This document shows positions 27,801 through 33,270 of a stretch of DNA of 64,000 nt, in pieces (position 1 is the first letter of the stretch; each line of letters opens with the position of its first letter). The DNA is taken from NCBI RefSeq assembly GCF_963676685.1, contig NC_092349.1:79558604-79622603 (forward strand), read 5' to 3'. The translations under genes were made by a program, and so were the position numbers. Below the pieces are notes generated by a model. That model searched no databases. It saw only the letters and a list, made by a program, of their open reading frames with translations, and was not told the origin of the DNA. The DNA comes from Mytilus edulis. Lineage: Eukaryota; Mollusca; Bivalvia; Mytilida; Mytilidae.

Positions 27801-30800
27801 ACTACATACATTTGTAGATCTGTCACCATTAGGTAGTTCTCGTATCATTATAACCATTGAAATAAGGTTTTTGTTGTAAGTACCGCACTGTCGATTTCGT
27901 TTATTTTCAGGATGTTGGTTTAGATTTGAAATGTGTCCAAACCACATTCGGCGTATTAGTATACCATCAAGGCCATATTACCGTTATAAAACCAACGACG
28001 GAGCTGGAACAAATGAAACTATATGCCTGGATTTAACAACAAAAATGATGCAAGAATGTGGAAAGGGGGCAAAATTCTCAATTATATATGGACCGACAGG
28101 TACATATATTATATAAGCATTAACATTTTGTAATAAGTTAGAAAAGTTATCTTACATAAAATAATAGTGTCTTGACTTGACATATCAACGATATAAGGAT
28201 GACGCTTAGAACCGATTTTTTTTCTCGTTCGGGTCGAATTCGTATATCGTTGATATGCCAAGTATAACATATAGTTTGATTACATTTGAAGATTATTTGT
28301 ACCAATTTTCAAGAAGAAGTCAGCAATGCATTTTTTTTTAAATTTGATAAATATACAGCCAAAAATGACATTTATTTCTTAATTCATGAACATTTTATAA
28401 ATATGAGTTATTTCTTACAAACATGCTGTAATCTATATGATACTTATACAAAACAAAAATAACAAATAAGTTCACAAAAAAAACCTGGTGTTTATCTTTT
28501 AAAAAAGAAATACATTTCTATTAAAAGGAAAAATACGTCCATAAATCATAATTTTAAGCAAATATCTAGAATTTCGACCTCTTTTCACTCAAAAAGTAGC
28601 ACACGAAGGTATATTTTTTATAACATATTTGTTTTAAGCAGATAAAAAAATAACATATTCGCAAATGTTTATTATGGGATCAAAACTGTATCGTATGCCC
28701 TTCATATAAACATGGAGTTAATTTAATTAAAGGTGGCAGTGCAAAATGGATGTTTCTTTAATTTGCTATAAACATTCAGATGAAAATGAGTTATCTTTTT
28801 GAGTAAAAACTAAACGACAAAGTATTTTGTCAAAATGAAACATGAGGTAAGTATGATTGATATTATTTGAAGTGTGGCTCTTTAGGATTTATGTGGCAAA
28901 TACAAATGAAATAAGACAAATGTTTACAACATGATTATATTTTTACAGATGTTCCGTCTGCACTTGAAAGATGAAAAACCTAAATCAATATAACTTCAAG
29001 TTAGATCAAGTTAATGAGTAATTTTCATACTTAATTCTCCCAATTGAGTATTTACATATAATGTATTGTTTTTAAGGAGCAATGACAGTTGGTGGTGAAG
29101 GTTGTTTTTTCGCCTGGTATGGATGTCCACGAGTAGGATTATACAGAACTGGTATAGAAAGAGATAATTGGGCCGAGCGTCATGTTAATGGTGCTTATGA
29201 TGAAAAAGCTTGTCTGAATCGAGCTATTCCACAATGGAGATATTGTGGCCAAAATACATCTTATCCGGTAGTCAGCATCTTTAAACCAACAGGTGAAATA
29301 TTGCGTTCACACTATTAGATATTAAAAGTGGTACAGTAAATGTTTGGCTTTGAGCGTTCCTGATGAAGGTAAATCCAGAAAAGCGCTTCGGACGCAATAA
29401 ATTATTAAACGTGTTGTTTTATATTTTTACATCACTAGGTCGATACCTCTGCTGGTGGACTATCAGTCCCCGAGGGTATCATCAGCTCAGTAGTCAGTGC
29501 TCGGTACTGACATGATTAAACAAACTTTACTAAAGTTGTCCGTTTTTAAATTTTTAAATTATCATGAAACTAAGGTTTCAACTCCCTCAGGCAAAGTTGG
29601 CTTTAGATGAATTTGGCTATTTGTTTTAGGTATTTTTAACATATAGCTCTTCAACGATTTTCGGTACTTATACATCTTCGGATTTCAAATGTTTGGCTTT
29701 GAGCGTTCCTGATGAAGGTAAATCCAGAAAAGCGCTTCGGACGCAATAAATTATTAAACGTGTTGTTTTATATTTTTACATTACTGGGTCGATACCTCTG
29801 CTGGTGGACTATCAGTCCCCGAGGGTATCATCAGCTCAGTAGTCAGTGCTCGGTACTGACATGATTAAACAAACTTTACTAAAGTTGTCCGTTTTTAAAT
29901 TTTTAAATTATCATGAAACTAAGGTTTCAACTCCCTCAGGCAAAGTTGGCTTTAGATGAATTTGGCTATTTATTTTAGGTATTTTTAACATATAGCTCTT
30001 CAACGATTTTCGGTACTTATACATCTTCGGATTTCAAATGTTTGGCTTTGAGCGTTCCTGATGAAGGTAAATCCAGAAAAGCGCTTCGGACGCAATAAAT
30101 TATTAAACGTGTTGTTTTATATTTTTACATTACTGGGTCGATACCTCTGCTGGTGGACTATCAGTCCCCGAGGGTATCATCAGCTCAGTAGTCAGTGCTC
30201 GGTACTGACATGATTAAACAAACTTTACTAAAGTTGTCCGTTTTTAAATTTTTAAATTATCATGAAACTAAGGTTTCAACTCCCTCAGGCAAAGTTGGCT
30301 TTAGATGAATTTGGCTATTTATTTTAGGTATTTTTAACATATAGCTCTTCAACGATTTTCGGTACTTATACATCTTCGGATTTCAAATGTTTGGCTTTGA
30401 GCATTCCTGATGAAGGTAAATCCAGAAAAGCGCTTCGGACGCAATAAATTATTAAACGTGTTGTTTTATATTTTTACATCACTGGGTCGATACTTCTGCT
30501 GTTGGACTATCAGTCCCCGAGGGTATCATCAGCTCAGTAGTCAGTGCTTCGGTACTGACATGATTAAACAAACTTTACTTAAATTGTCCGTTTTTAAATT
30601 TTTAAATTATTATGAAACTAAAGTTTCAACTCCCTCAGGCAAATTTGGCTTTAGATGAATTTGGCCATTTATTTTAGGTATTTTTAACATATAGCTCTTC
30701 AACGATTTTCGGTACTCATACATCTTCGGATTTCAAATGTTTGGTTTGAGCGTTCCTGATGAAGGTAAATCCAGAAAAGCGCTTCGGACGCAATAAATTA

Positions 30801-32441
30801 TTAAACGTGTTGTTTTATATTTTTATTGTATCAAAGTAAACTTTACCAAATGTTGCTAGGTTCTTTTTAACAGAAACGATTTAACGTTAGTAAACATATT
30901 TTTACCGGGATTTAAAAACTATATCTAACCTAATATCTAATGAAAAGGATTTTGTCTTCTGCACAAAGAAACATACCTTTTATTTATTACATTTTCTAAA
31001 TGTATTTAATTACAATTAAGAGTATTCTCCTCTATTGAATTATTTTATCTAATAATACTTCTTTCATAGGCCATTTTAAAGTTTCCGGTGGTGGATGTTA
31101 TATTAAACCAGATAAATGCCCTGGAAACACCAATTTAGACCGTATGTTCTATGACGGTGACGGAGCTGCAAATTACGGAACAGGTAACGAGCTTTAAAAC
31201 AATTAATAACAAGGTGTACGTTCAATGAGTCATTTGAACTCAAAATATGTATTTCTATTATGTGACATTGTCATTCGGATTATCTACGACTACACATGGC
31301 TTTACTATAGCTTCTAAATAATCAGGGACTTTGTTCATATGTAAGATTTATTTGCAATACGATGATGATACCTTTACTGAATCAAATGCTTTTCCTTTTC
31401 GCAGCATGGTATTAGTCAATCTAGACTACGGTACATGCTGCTCGATCTGTATTTAGGCTGGTAAGAAGTAATAGATAAATGGTGGCATATAGAAATAGTA
31501 TTCTGCACGTCAGCCAGTGTTTGTCGGATGTTTATTTCTGACGTTTTGTCTGAATGTTGTCAAACATGAAGTCATTTAAACCTGTTTCCATTATATAAAT
31601 CCTATAGTTAAACCCCGAACAAAATCCACTTTCAAATATTTCTAATAATAAAGCCGTATACTAGACCACAAATCACACTATCTGCCTTCAACTTTACTTA
31701 TTTAGCTCATCTGAAGTTATAACAATAATGCGCTTCGATTAAACGAATTTTATCATCAACAGAAACAATAAAGACACCAACAATAATATAAGGAAGAAAA
31801 TGCATAAGTGACAATTTTAACCTAGTAAAAAACACCCCATTTAAAGTCCACTTTCTATTAATGTTAATAGTTATCAAAGGTACCAGGATTATAATTTAGT
31901 ACGCCAGACGCGCGTCTAGTCTACATAAGACTCATCAGTGACGTTCATATCAAAATATTTATAAAGCCAAACAAGTACAAGATTGAAGAGCATTGAGAAT
32001 TGTAAACAATTAATACTTCAATAGTAGCAACTGTGGTGATACTTATGGTAGGTTAAAATTCTGAAATAACCCGAATTCGATGTCATATTCGCAGAACAGA
32101 GAAGATAATTTTGTGTATTATATGTTGGACAAATCCCAAATTATTATGACATTTTTAAAATTGCAAATAATTGGATTCCAATTAATTTCTCATAACTTTT
32201 AGTCAATATATTTCCTTGTGAGTCATATCATCATTCCTGTGCGTTTTCGCAGTGCCTTCAATATAATAAAAAAAATGAGTATGTTAATTACCTGTATCCT
32301 TTTTTCAAATTTTCAGATGACATTATGGAGAGTTGTTATCAAAGAGCTGAGTATTTTTGGAAACAGTGCGGTAGTGATCCAAAGTATCCAGTTACAGCCT
32401 TCTTTAGACCAGATGGGAGATCTATTCGCTATCCTCGATAA
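6725..32441 (+). CDS. Secreted right-handed beta-helix protein, GH141-like, with three C-terminal four-Cys modules (23 exons)
   Basis: Joined exons: 6725-6846, 8661-8737, 10271-10404, 11085-11165, 12971-13111, 14240-14349, 15232-15332, 15632-15726, 17104-17216, 18290-18414, 18692-18778, 19154-19326, 19743-19838, 20589-20717, 21541-21690, 22758-22848, 25889-25989, 26829-26967, 27266-27418, 27911-28099, 29077-29292, 31070-31183, 32317-32441. They total 2,862 nt in one frame: 953 aa. Seen: signal peptide 1-22; start YVSPCGSDRYTG; beta-helix turns at about 310-640 with repeated N-x-I/F rungs; D473 and D514; proline-rich linker 705-739; modules 740-802, 803-874, 875-953. Known: this layout (YPNEG..., W-rich middle, SPGEFFVDR..LYVWP, then helix) is that of bacterial GH141-type proteins; I recall two catalytic Asp 41 residues apart in that family, as here. 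Inferred: a secreted glycan-acting enzyme or lectin, substrate unknown. Another beta-helix family (polysaccharide lyase, GH28-like) is possible. Confidence 0.85.
7568..7912 (+). mobile_element. tRNA-derived SINE in intron 1
   Basis: The head looks like a decayed tRNA: TGGCGTAGTGGTTAGTGCAT is an A-box region and ATCGATTCCC a B-box-like site 30-odd bases on. A conserved-looking body follows (GCACGCTAAAGACACCCTTG, TAGATTTTCGAAAAAGAAC), then an AT-rich tail AATAAATATAAAC. I recall this body from bivalve SINEs, but do not assign a named family. It is a polymerase III-type retroposon and not a functional tRNA, as the arms do not fold into a full cloverleaf. Confidence 0.7.
8234..8433. repeat. 28-bp minisatellite, about 7 copies
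   Basis: Unit GTGACCAGCTATTGCACTAC plus TAGTATTT, period 28. Copies differ by single bases only. In intron 1, about 230 bases before exon 2. Confidence 0.85.
8661..8737 (+). CDS. Beta-helix gene exon 2
   Basis: Residues 41-66, carrying ERYPLKTIPRALGHINSA, the family's usual SDxxPFxTIxxA segment. Acceptor TTTTGTAG, donor GTAAGT, phase 2 in and 1 out. Confidence 0.8.
8906..9445 (+). repeat. 5'-truncated copy of the reverse-transcriptase element 3' end
   Basis: Shares CTAGAGGTATAGGGAGAGG, GCCTGTCCCAAGTCAGGAGC, CGGGTGCGGGAATTTCTCGC and the end GTTGTCTCTTAATTGACAC with the sequence that follows the relic at 22.9-24.8 kb (25,025-25,400). Same 3' end, different 5' start, as expected of truncated retrotransposed copies. 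In intron 2. Confidence 0.6.
10271..10404 (+). CDS. Beta-helix gene exon 3
   Basis: Residues 67-111: IVIELMCGTCGDTC then YFDLKSTLVITNTG and LTIRAYKADNVRI. This is a short beta rung that normally precedes GGxxI. Three clustered Cys (CGTCGDTC). Acceptor TTCGCAG, donor GTAAGT, phase 1 in and 0 out. Confidence 0.82.
10615..10888. repeat. Long inverted repeat (arms about 110 bp) in intron 3
   Basis: Left arm about 10615-10726, right arm about 10776-10888. They match with a handful of mismatches, e.g. GAACCGTGAAGTCATTGTTA against TAACAATGACTTCACGGTTC. Spacer of about 50 bases. TTACAGCAGATTTCAGTCAG opens the left arm and its complement closes the right. A foldback or MITE of a type that would form a long intronic hairpin. 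Confidence 0.85.
11085..11165 (+). CDS. Beta-helix gene exon 4
   Basis: Residues 112-138, TGGARIPWYAFKPV onward; GGxxIPxWxxF is the expected continuation of exon 3. Acceptor TTTCAG, donor GTAAGA, phase 0 on both sides. Confidence 0.8.
11374..12313. repeat. Dispersed element with hairpin start
   Basis: Begins with a small palindrome, GGTCTTTCCACTTTTCG then TGGAAAGACC, and ends near TATCGAGGTGGAAAGCCC. The body has repeated GAGGTCAAGGTCAAAGG strings at 11820-11850 and 12095-12120. No coding signal. I recall this as a common bivalve repeat. In intron 4. Confidence 0.5.
12345..12690. repeat. 36-bp minisatellite in intron 4
   Basis: Unit CTATTTCTAAATGGTCCG then CTATCTGCATAGGGCATA, period 36, clear at 12370-12530 and decayed to about 12690. 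Because 36 is a multiple of 3, the minus strand stays open and looks like a repetitive peptide. I treat that as an artefact. Confidence 0.8.
12971..13111 (+). CDS. Beta-helix gene exon 5
   Basis: Residues 139-185, ending GRLARYPNE. The string (L/M)xxARYPNxG is a strong family marker of the GH141-like N-terminal half. Acceptor AATTACAG, donor GTATAA, phase 0 on both sides. Confidence 0.82.
13277..13500. repeat. Short direct duplication plus GTTT microsatellite in intron 5
   Basis: GACTTATCTCGCTGACTTC and TGTATTCTCCTTT occur at 13296-13345 and again at 13449-13495. (GTTT)n lies at 13345-13368. Most of 13,500-14,230 is AT-rich with nothing recognised except a dispersed fragment near 13,940-13,990. 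Confidence 0.5.
14240..14349 (+). CDS. Beta-helix gene exon 6
   Basis: Residues 186-221, GYINIDTPGG... ending ETDIWAHGFW. The W-rich motif DxWxxGFWxWxW continues into exon 7. Acceptor GCTTTAG, donor GTAAGA, phase 0 in and 2 out. Confidence 0.82.
15232..15332 (+). CDS. Beta-helix gene exon 7
   Basis: Residues 222-255: YWGWADRSYKVTELDAEKK, then VMYGIRKG. Completes the aromatic motif begun in exon 6. Donor GTAAGG, phase 2 in and 1 out. Confidence 0.82.
15632..15726 (+). CDS. Beta-helix gene exon 8
   Basis: Residues 256-287: YYNHANPTDGGYHKQGG, then FRFINVLYELDSP. The string FxxxNxLxELDSPGE spans the next intron. Donor GTAAGT, phase 1 in and 0 out. An MY1 repeat copy starts 18 bases after the exon. 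Confidence 0.82.
15744..15960 (-). repeat. MY1 dispersed repeat copy
   Basis: Carries GAAGATGTGGTATGATGGCC, AATGAGACAACTCTCCAC, GTCACCGTACGGCCTTCAAC and GCATAGTCAGCTATAAAAGG. This family (here called MY1) recurs in both orientations at 3173, 17620, 20255, 26425, 32680, 37660, 47525, 52190, 53079 and 55015. I recall it as one of the commonest repeats of Mytilus genomes. It encodes nothing. Strand is given relative to the longest copy at 52190. Confidence 0.7.
16190..16465. repeat. Dispersed repeat shared with 43,316-43,590
   Basis: Both loci share ATTTATGGGCATTAT, TTTTCTGGT, GCGTCCGTTCGTT, ACACGTTCCTTATGATATAA-like text and GGACACATTCTTG, in the same order. Both lie in introns of + strand genes. 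No coding signal. Confidence 0.6.
17104..17216 (+). CDS. Beta-helix gene exon 9
   Basis: Residues 288-324: GEFFVDRINQILYVWP, then VFGDVIQTSIINTCIK. A GTATGT lies inside the exon at 17166, but reading through it keeps the frame and supplies the rung that the family has here, so the GTAAGT at 17217 was preferred. Phase 0 in and 2 out. Confidence 0.8.
17620..17965 (+). repeat. MY1 dispersed repeat copy (decayed)
   Basis: CACCTCGCCACATTCCTTAT, TGCCTGTCCCAAGTTAGG, then GACTATTCGGTATGGAC and ACACCACATCTTCTTATA follow the order of the full copy at 52190-52562. In intron 9. Confidence 0.6.
18290..18414 (+). CDS. Beta-helix gene exon 10
   Basis: Residues 325-366: SSNILLKGFTVEACRKHGIE and VVFSELKIQNLG, the first clear helix turns. 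Donor GTAAAT, phase 2 in and 1 out. Confidence 0.85.
18692..18778 (+). CDS. Beta-helix gene exon 11
   Basis: Residues 367-395: SYGIVADGKQVKIDRCEI, then NTDGGIDISG, another turn. Donor GTTAGA, phase 1 on both sides. Confidence 0.85.
19154..19326 (+). CDS. Beta-helix gene exon 12
   Basis: Residues 396-453: GIRKTLTPSGHVISNNVISK, then VGIHIHHNTFDTGSYTGIHW. Canonical GGDRxxLxPxGxxxxNNxI pattern of bacterial relatives. Donor GTACGT, phase 1 in and 0 out. Confidence 0.87.
19743..19838 (+). CDS. Beta-helix gene exon 13 (first candidate catalytic Asp)
   Basis: Residues 454-485: GNDHTFEYNHLFKMC, then SDCGAFMAGREWTW. D473 in SDCGAF matches the position of the usual DxGAxYxGRDWTxRG motif. Acceptor TTTCAG, donor GTTAGT, phase 0 on both sides. 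Confidence 0.87.
19868..19938. repeat. GGACAGT-AAACTCAT dispersed repeat fragment
   Basis: GAAAGACACCAGAGGGACAG and CTCATTAATCTAAAATTAAC are matched at 22,018-22,075 (GAAAGATACCAAAGGGACAG, CTCATAAATCTAAATAAAC) and in looser form within 39.4-40.3 kb. It begins 30 bases after exon 13. Confidence 0.5.
20255..20400 (-). repeat. MY1 dispersed repeat copy
   Basis: AAGAAGATGTGATTTGATTG, GTACACCGTACGGCCTTCAA and GCATAGTCAGCTATACAA keep the MY1 order, with more decay than the copy at 15744. In intron 13. Confidence 0.6.
20589..20717 (+). CDS. Beta-helix gene exon 14 (second candidate catalytic Asp, GC donor)
   Basis: Residues 486-528: RGNQIRSNYIHG, RGIMLDDQLSG, HIEHNVFVN. D513 and D514 fall in the GIxLDDxxSG motif. 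The only donor that keeps the frame is AAT|GCAAGT, a consensus GC donor; a GT donor 4 bases later would leave phase 1 against a phase-0 acceptor. Confidence 0.82.
21541..21690 (+). CDS. Beta-helix gene exon 15
   Basis: Residues 529-578: NDVHCNIGGGRDTIVRSN, then FDSRGKFGG. GGGRDNxxxNNIF is a strong family marker. An in-frame TAG ends in the acceptor AG itself, which fixes the exon start. Donor AAG|GTAACT, phase 0 on both sides. Confidence 0.85.
22758..22848 (+). CDS. Beta-helix gene exon 16
   Basis: Residues 579-608: RVPYQNELWTKRYPELASIL. The PYxSxLWxxRYPxLxxI motif is typical of these enzymes. Donor GTAAGA, phase 0 in and 1 out. The following intron carries the reverse-transcriptase relic. 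Confidence 0.85.
22880..24777 (+). pseudogene. Decayed reverse transcriptase, Penelope-like or related
   Basis: Broken reading frames at 22890-23345, 23460-23879, 24070-24351 and 24352-24777, all on + and in order. Seen: DLNIVQDLELKSCLSKGPKY at the N-terminal side; KVPTMYWLPKLHKTPYKYRF; SFDFSTLYTTLPH; IGIPVGTSCAP; RYLDDILAL, the YxDD catalytic box at 24136-24147; then YISQLERFARVCNNVLDF. Known: this order is that of a reverse-transcriptase family common in bivalve, cnidarian and fish genomes, which I place near Penelope-like elements. No GIY-YIG nuclease was found after it, so the class is uncertain. Stops at 23343 and 23877, a stop near 24055 and a shift near 24340 make it a relic. It lies in intron 16 of the beta-helix gene, same strand. 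Confidence 0.75.
24778..25405 (+). mobile_element. 3' untranslated end of the same reverse-transcriptase element
   Basis: Directly follows the relic frame and ends CTCATTTTCCATTCTCTATT. The last 375 bases recur without the coding part at 8906-9445, 41,714-41,842 and 52,640-52,715. Always the 3' end is kept, as in 5'-truncated copies made by target-primed reverse transcription. This links the coding relic to the anonymous repeats. Confidence 0.6.
25889..25989 (+). CDS. Beta-helix gene exon 17
   Basis: Residues 609-642: NIIVNNVFYSKHIKAIDG, then NWFLVADNIY, the last helix turns. Donor GTAAGC, phase 1 in and 0 out. Confidence 0.85.
26425..26610 (+). repeat. MY1 copy with internal deletion
   Basis: Starts TTATGTTGTACTGTTATA, has TAGGGGAGGGTTAGGATCCC, then jumps to GTGTCATTTTGGTCTC and GGCAATCATACCACATTTTC. 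About 200 bases of the family middle are missing. In intron 17. Confidence 0.65.
26829..26967 (+). CDS. Beta-helix gene exon 18
   Basis: Residues 643-688: PAYGNFRLICSLRDVKIN and NEVGPRDTVGPIA. Corresponds to the (D/N)FRLxxxSP...IGPR end of the catalytic-type region. Donor GTATGT, phase 0 in and 1 out. Confidence 0.83.
27266..27418 (+). CDS. Beta-helix gene exon 19 (proline-rich linker)
   Basis: Residues 689-739: GTPQAQIRCPQALPPVQPPR, then KLYLPDGSAPN. Low-complexity, Pro/Ala/Gln-rich, joining the helix to the Cys modules. Donor GTTTGT, phase 1 on both sides. Confidence 0.8.
27911..28099 (+). CDS. Beta-helix gene exon 20 (Cys module 1)
   Basis: Residues 740-802. GCWFRFEMCP gives C-x6-CP; ICLDLTTKMMQECG gives C-x10-CG; ends FSIIYGPTG. 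Exactly one module, flanked by phase-1 introns. Donor GTACAT. Confidence 0.85.
28177..28260. repeat. Short inverted repeat in intron 20
   Basis: TTGACATATCAACGATATA at 28177-28195 pairs with TATATCGTTGATATGCCA at 28243-28260 with one mismatch, around a 47-base loop. From 28,260 to 29,070 the intron is plain AT-rich sequence with nothing recognised. Confidence 0.6.
29077..29292 (+). CDS. Beta-helix gene exon 21 (Cys module 2)
   Basis: Residues 803-874. GCFFAWYGCP (C-x6-CP) and KACLNRAIPQWRYCG (C-x10-CG), ending PVVSIFKPTG. Phase-1 introns on both sides. Donor GTGAAA is the weakest in the gene. Reading through it gives eight more residues and a stop at 29316-29318, a possible alternative end. 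Confidence 0.85.
29293..29318 (+). other. Possible alternative C-terminal end of the beta-helix protein
   Basis: If the weak donor after exon 21 is not used, the frame runs on as GEILRSHY and stops (TAG, 29316-29318), giving 882 aa and two Cys modules. The string PTGEILRSHY resembles the true terminus PDGRSIRYPR. That resemblance suggests either a relic of an older gene end or a working short form. Inference only. Confidence 0.4.
29341..30828. repeat. 349-bp tandem array, 4 full copies plus a partial fifth
   Basis: Copies begin TGTTTGGCTTTGAGCGTTCC at 29341, 29690, 30039, 30388 and 30738 (period 349, 349, 349, 350). The first three are nearly identical; the fourth and fifth carry more changes. 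Each unit holds AGCGCTTCGGACGCAATAAA and GGGTATCATCAGCTCAGTAG. It fills most of intron 21. Diverged single pieces lie in inverted orientation at 33,168-33,270 and 38,363-38,400, so the unit also exists dispersed. Open frames of about 80 codons inside it are not conserved between units. Confidence 0.92.
31070..31183 (+). CDS. Beta-helix gene exon 22 (Cys module 3, first half)
   Basis: Residues 875-912. GCYIKPDKCP gives C-x6-CP. Splits module 3 before its second Cys pair, unlike modules 1 and 2. Donor GTAACG, phase 1 on both sides. Confidence 0.83.
31868..31965. repeat. MY2 dispersed repeat (CGCCAGACGCGCGT)
   Basis: AGTTATCAAAGGTACCAGGA, TTATAATTTAGTACGCCAGA, then AAGACTCATCAGTGACG. A second good copy is at 47,838-47,935. 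Partial pieces at 34,725-34,750, 38,045-38,100 and 46,788-46,817. I recall it from Mytilus sequences. In intron 22. Confidence 0.7.
32317..32441 (+). CDS. Beta-helix gene exon 23 (Cys module 3, second half, stop)
   Basis: Residues 913-953. SCYQRAEYFWKQCG gives C-x10-CG, then PVTAFFRPDGRSIRYPR and TAA at 32439-32441. Acceptor TTTTCAG. Confidence 0.85.
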
Positions 32442-32943
32442 AGCCTCGTTTTGAAACATGAACGCTGTTTATGTACAATTAAACTTGTCGGATCACATGC
32501 GTTATATATTTAGTCAAATACATCCATCCAACCACCATATCCACACACAAGTGCATGTAAGCAAACGGTCTAAACGTCATCTGCAACGTCTGAAACTAAA
32601 ACATCAAATCCTGTTCAGAGTTATGTTTAGTTTCAAATATGTTCCTGCTGGTATTTAGTACTGTTCATACTGGAGAAAGAATATGTTGTACGATTGTCAA
32701 TGAGAAAACTCTGCACAAAGGAATCAAATTAACACAGAAAGTAACAACTATAGGTCACTGTACGGCCTTGTAGTCTATTGAAAATTGTTCATTACCCTTC
32801 CAGTACCCTTAATTCAGTTTGCAAATGTTTAGCAGTATGTGTTAACTTTGCAATATAAGCGGGAGGTTGTGCTAGCCATAAAACGAGGTTCTACCAATAA
32901 TGCTTTCTTTAAATGTTTTGTACCAAAGTCAGGAATATGTTTT

Positions 32944-32949
32944 AATAAA
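32944..32949 (+). promoter_or_regulatory. Candidate polyadenylation signal of the beta-helix gene
   Basis: AATAAA about 500 bases after the stop codon. The 3' UTR so defined would include an MY1 remnant at about 32,680-32,790. No transcript data, so weak. Confidence 0.3.
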
Positions 32950-33167
32950 ACGAATGACAGTTGATCGGAACTGAAATACACCTAGTGAATATCCTGGCAA
33001 GTGATGTCTTATCCTGGACGAAAAGAGACAAATCTGTAATTCTTTATCTCATTTAAGCCAATAGCTGTTGCTGTATCTCAGCCTCATTTTAATGCAACCA
33101 ATCAGAATCTATACGTGATAAGTAATTTTTTCGTGTAATTCGACTGAAAATAATAGCTCTGCACCGT

Positions 33168-33270
33168 GATGCGAAGCCATAATTTCTTGCGTCGGAAGCG
33201 CTTTTCTGGATTTACCTTCTTCAGGAACGCTCAAATCCAAACATTTGAAATCCTAAGACGTATAAGTACC
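33168..33270 (-). repeat. Inverted single copy of part of the 349-bp unit
   Basis: The reverse complement reads TTTCAAATGTTTGGATTTGA, GCGTTCCTGAAGAAGGTAAA and AGCGCTTCCGACGCAA, matching the start of the tandem unit at 29341 with about 10 percent change. From 33,270 to 35,220 there is AT-rich sequence with nothing recognised except an MY2 fragment at 34,725. Confidence 0.75.

Noticed and set aside
30410..30658. 82-codon frame inside the 349-bp array
   Set aside because: Present in one unit only; small changes break it in the others.
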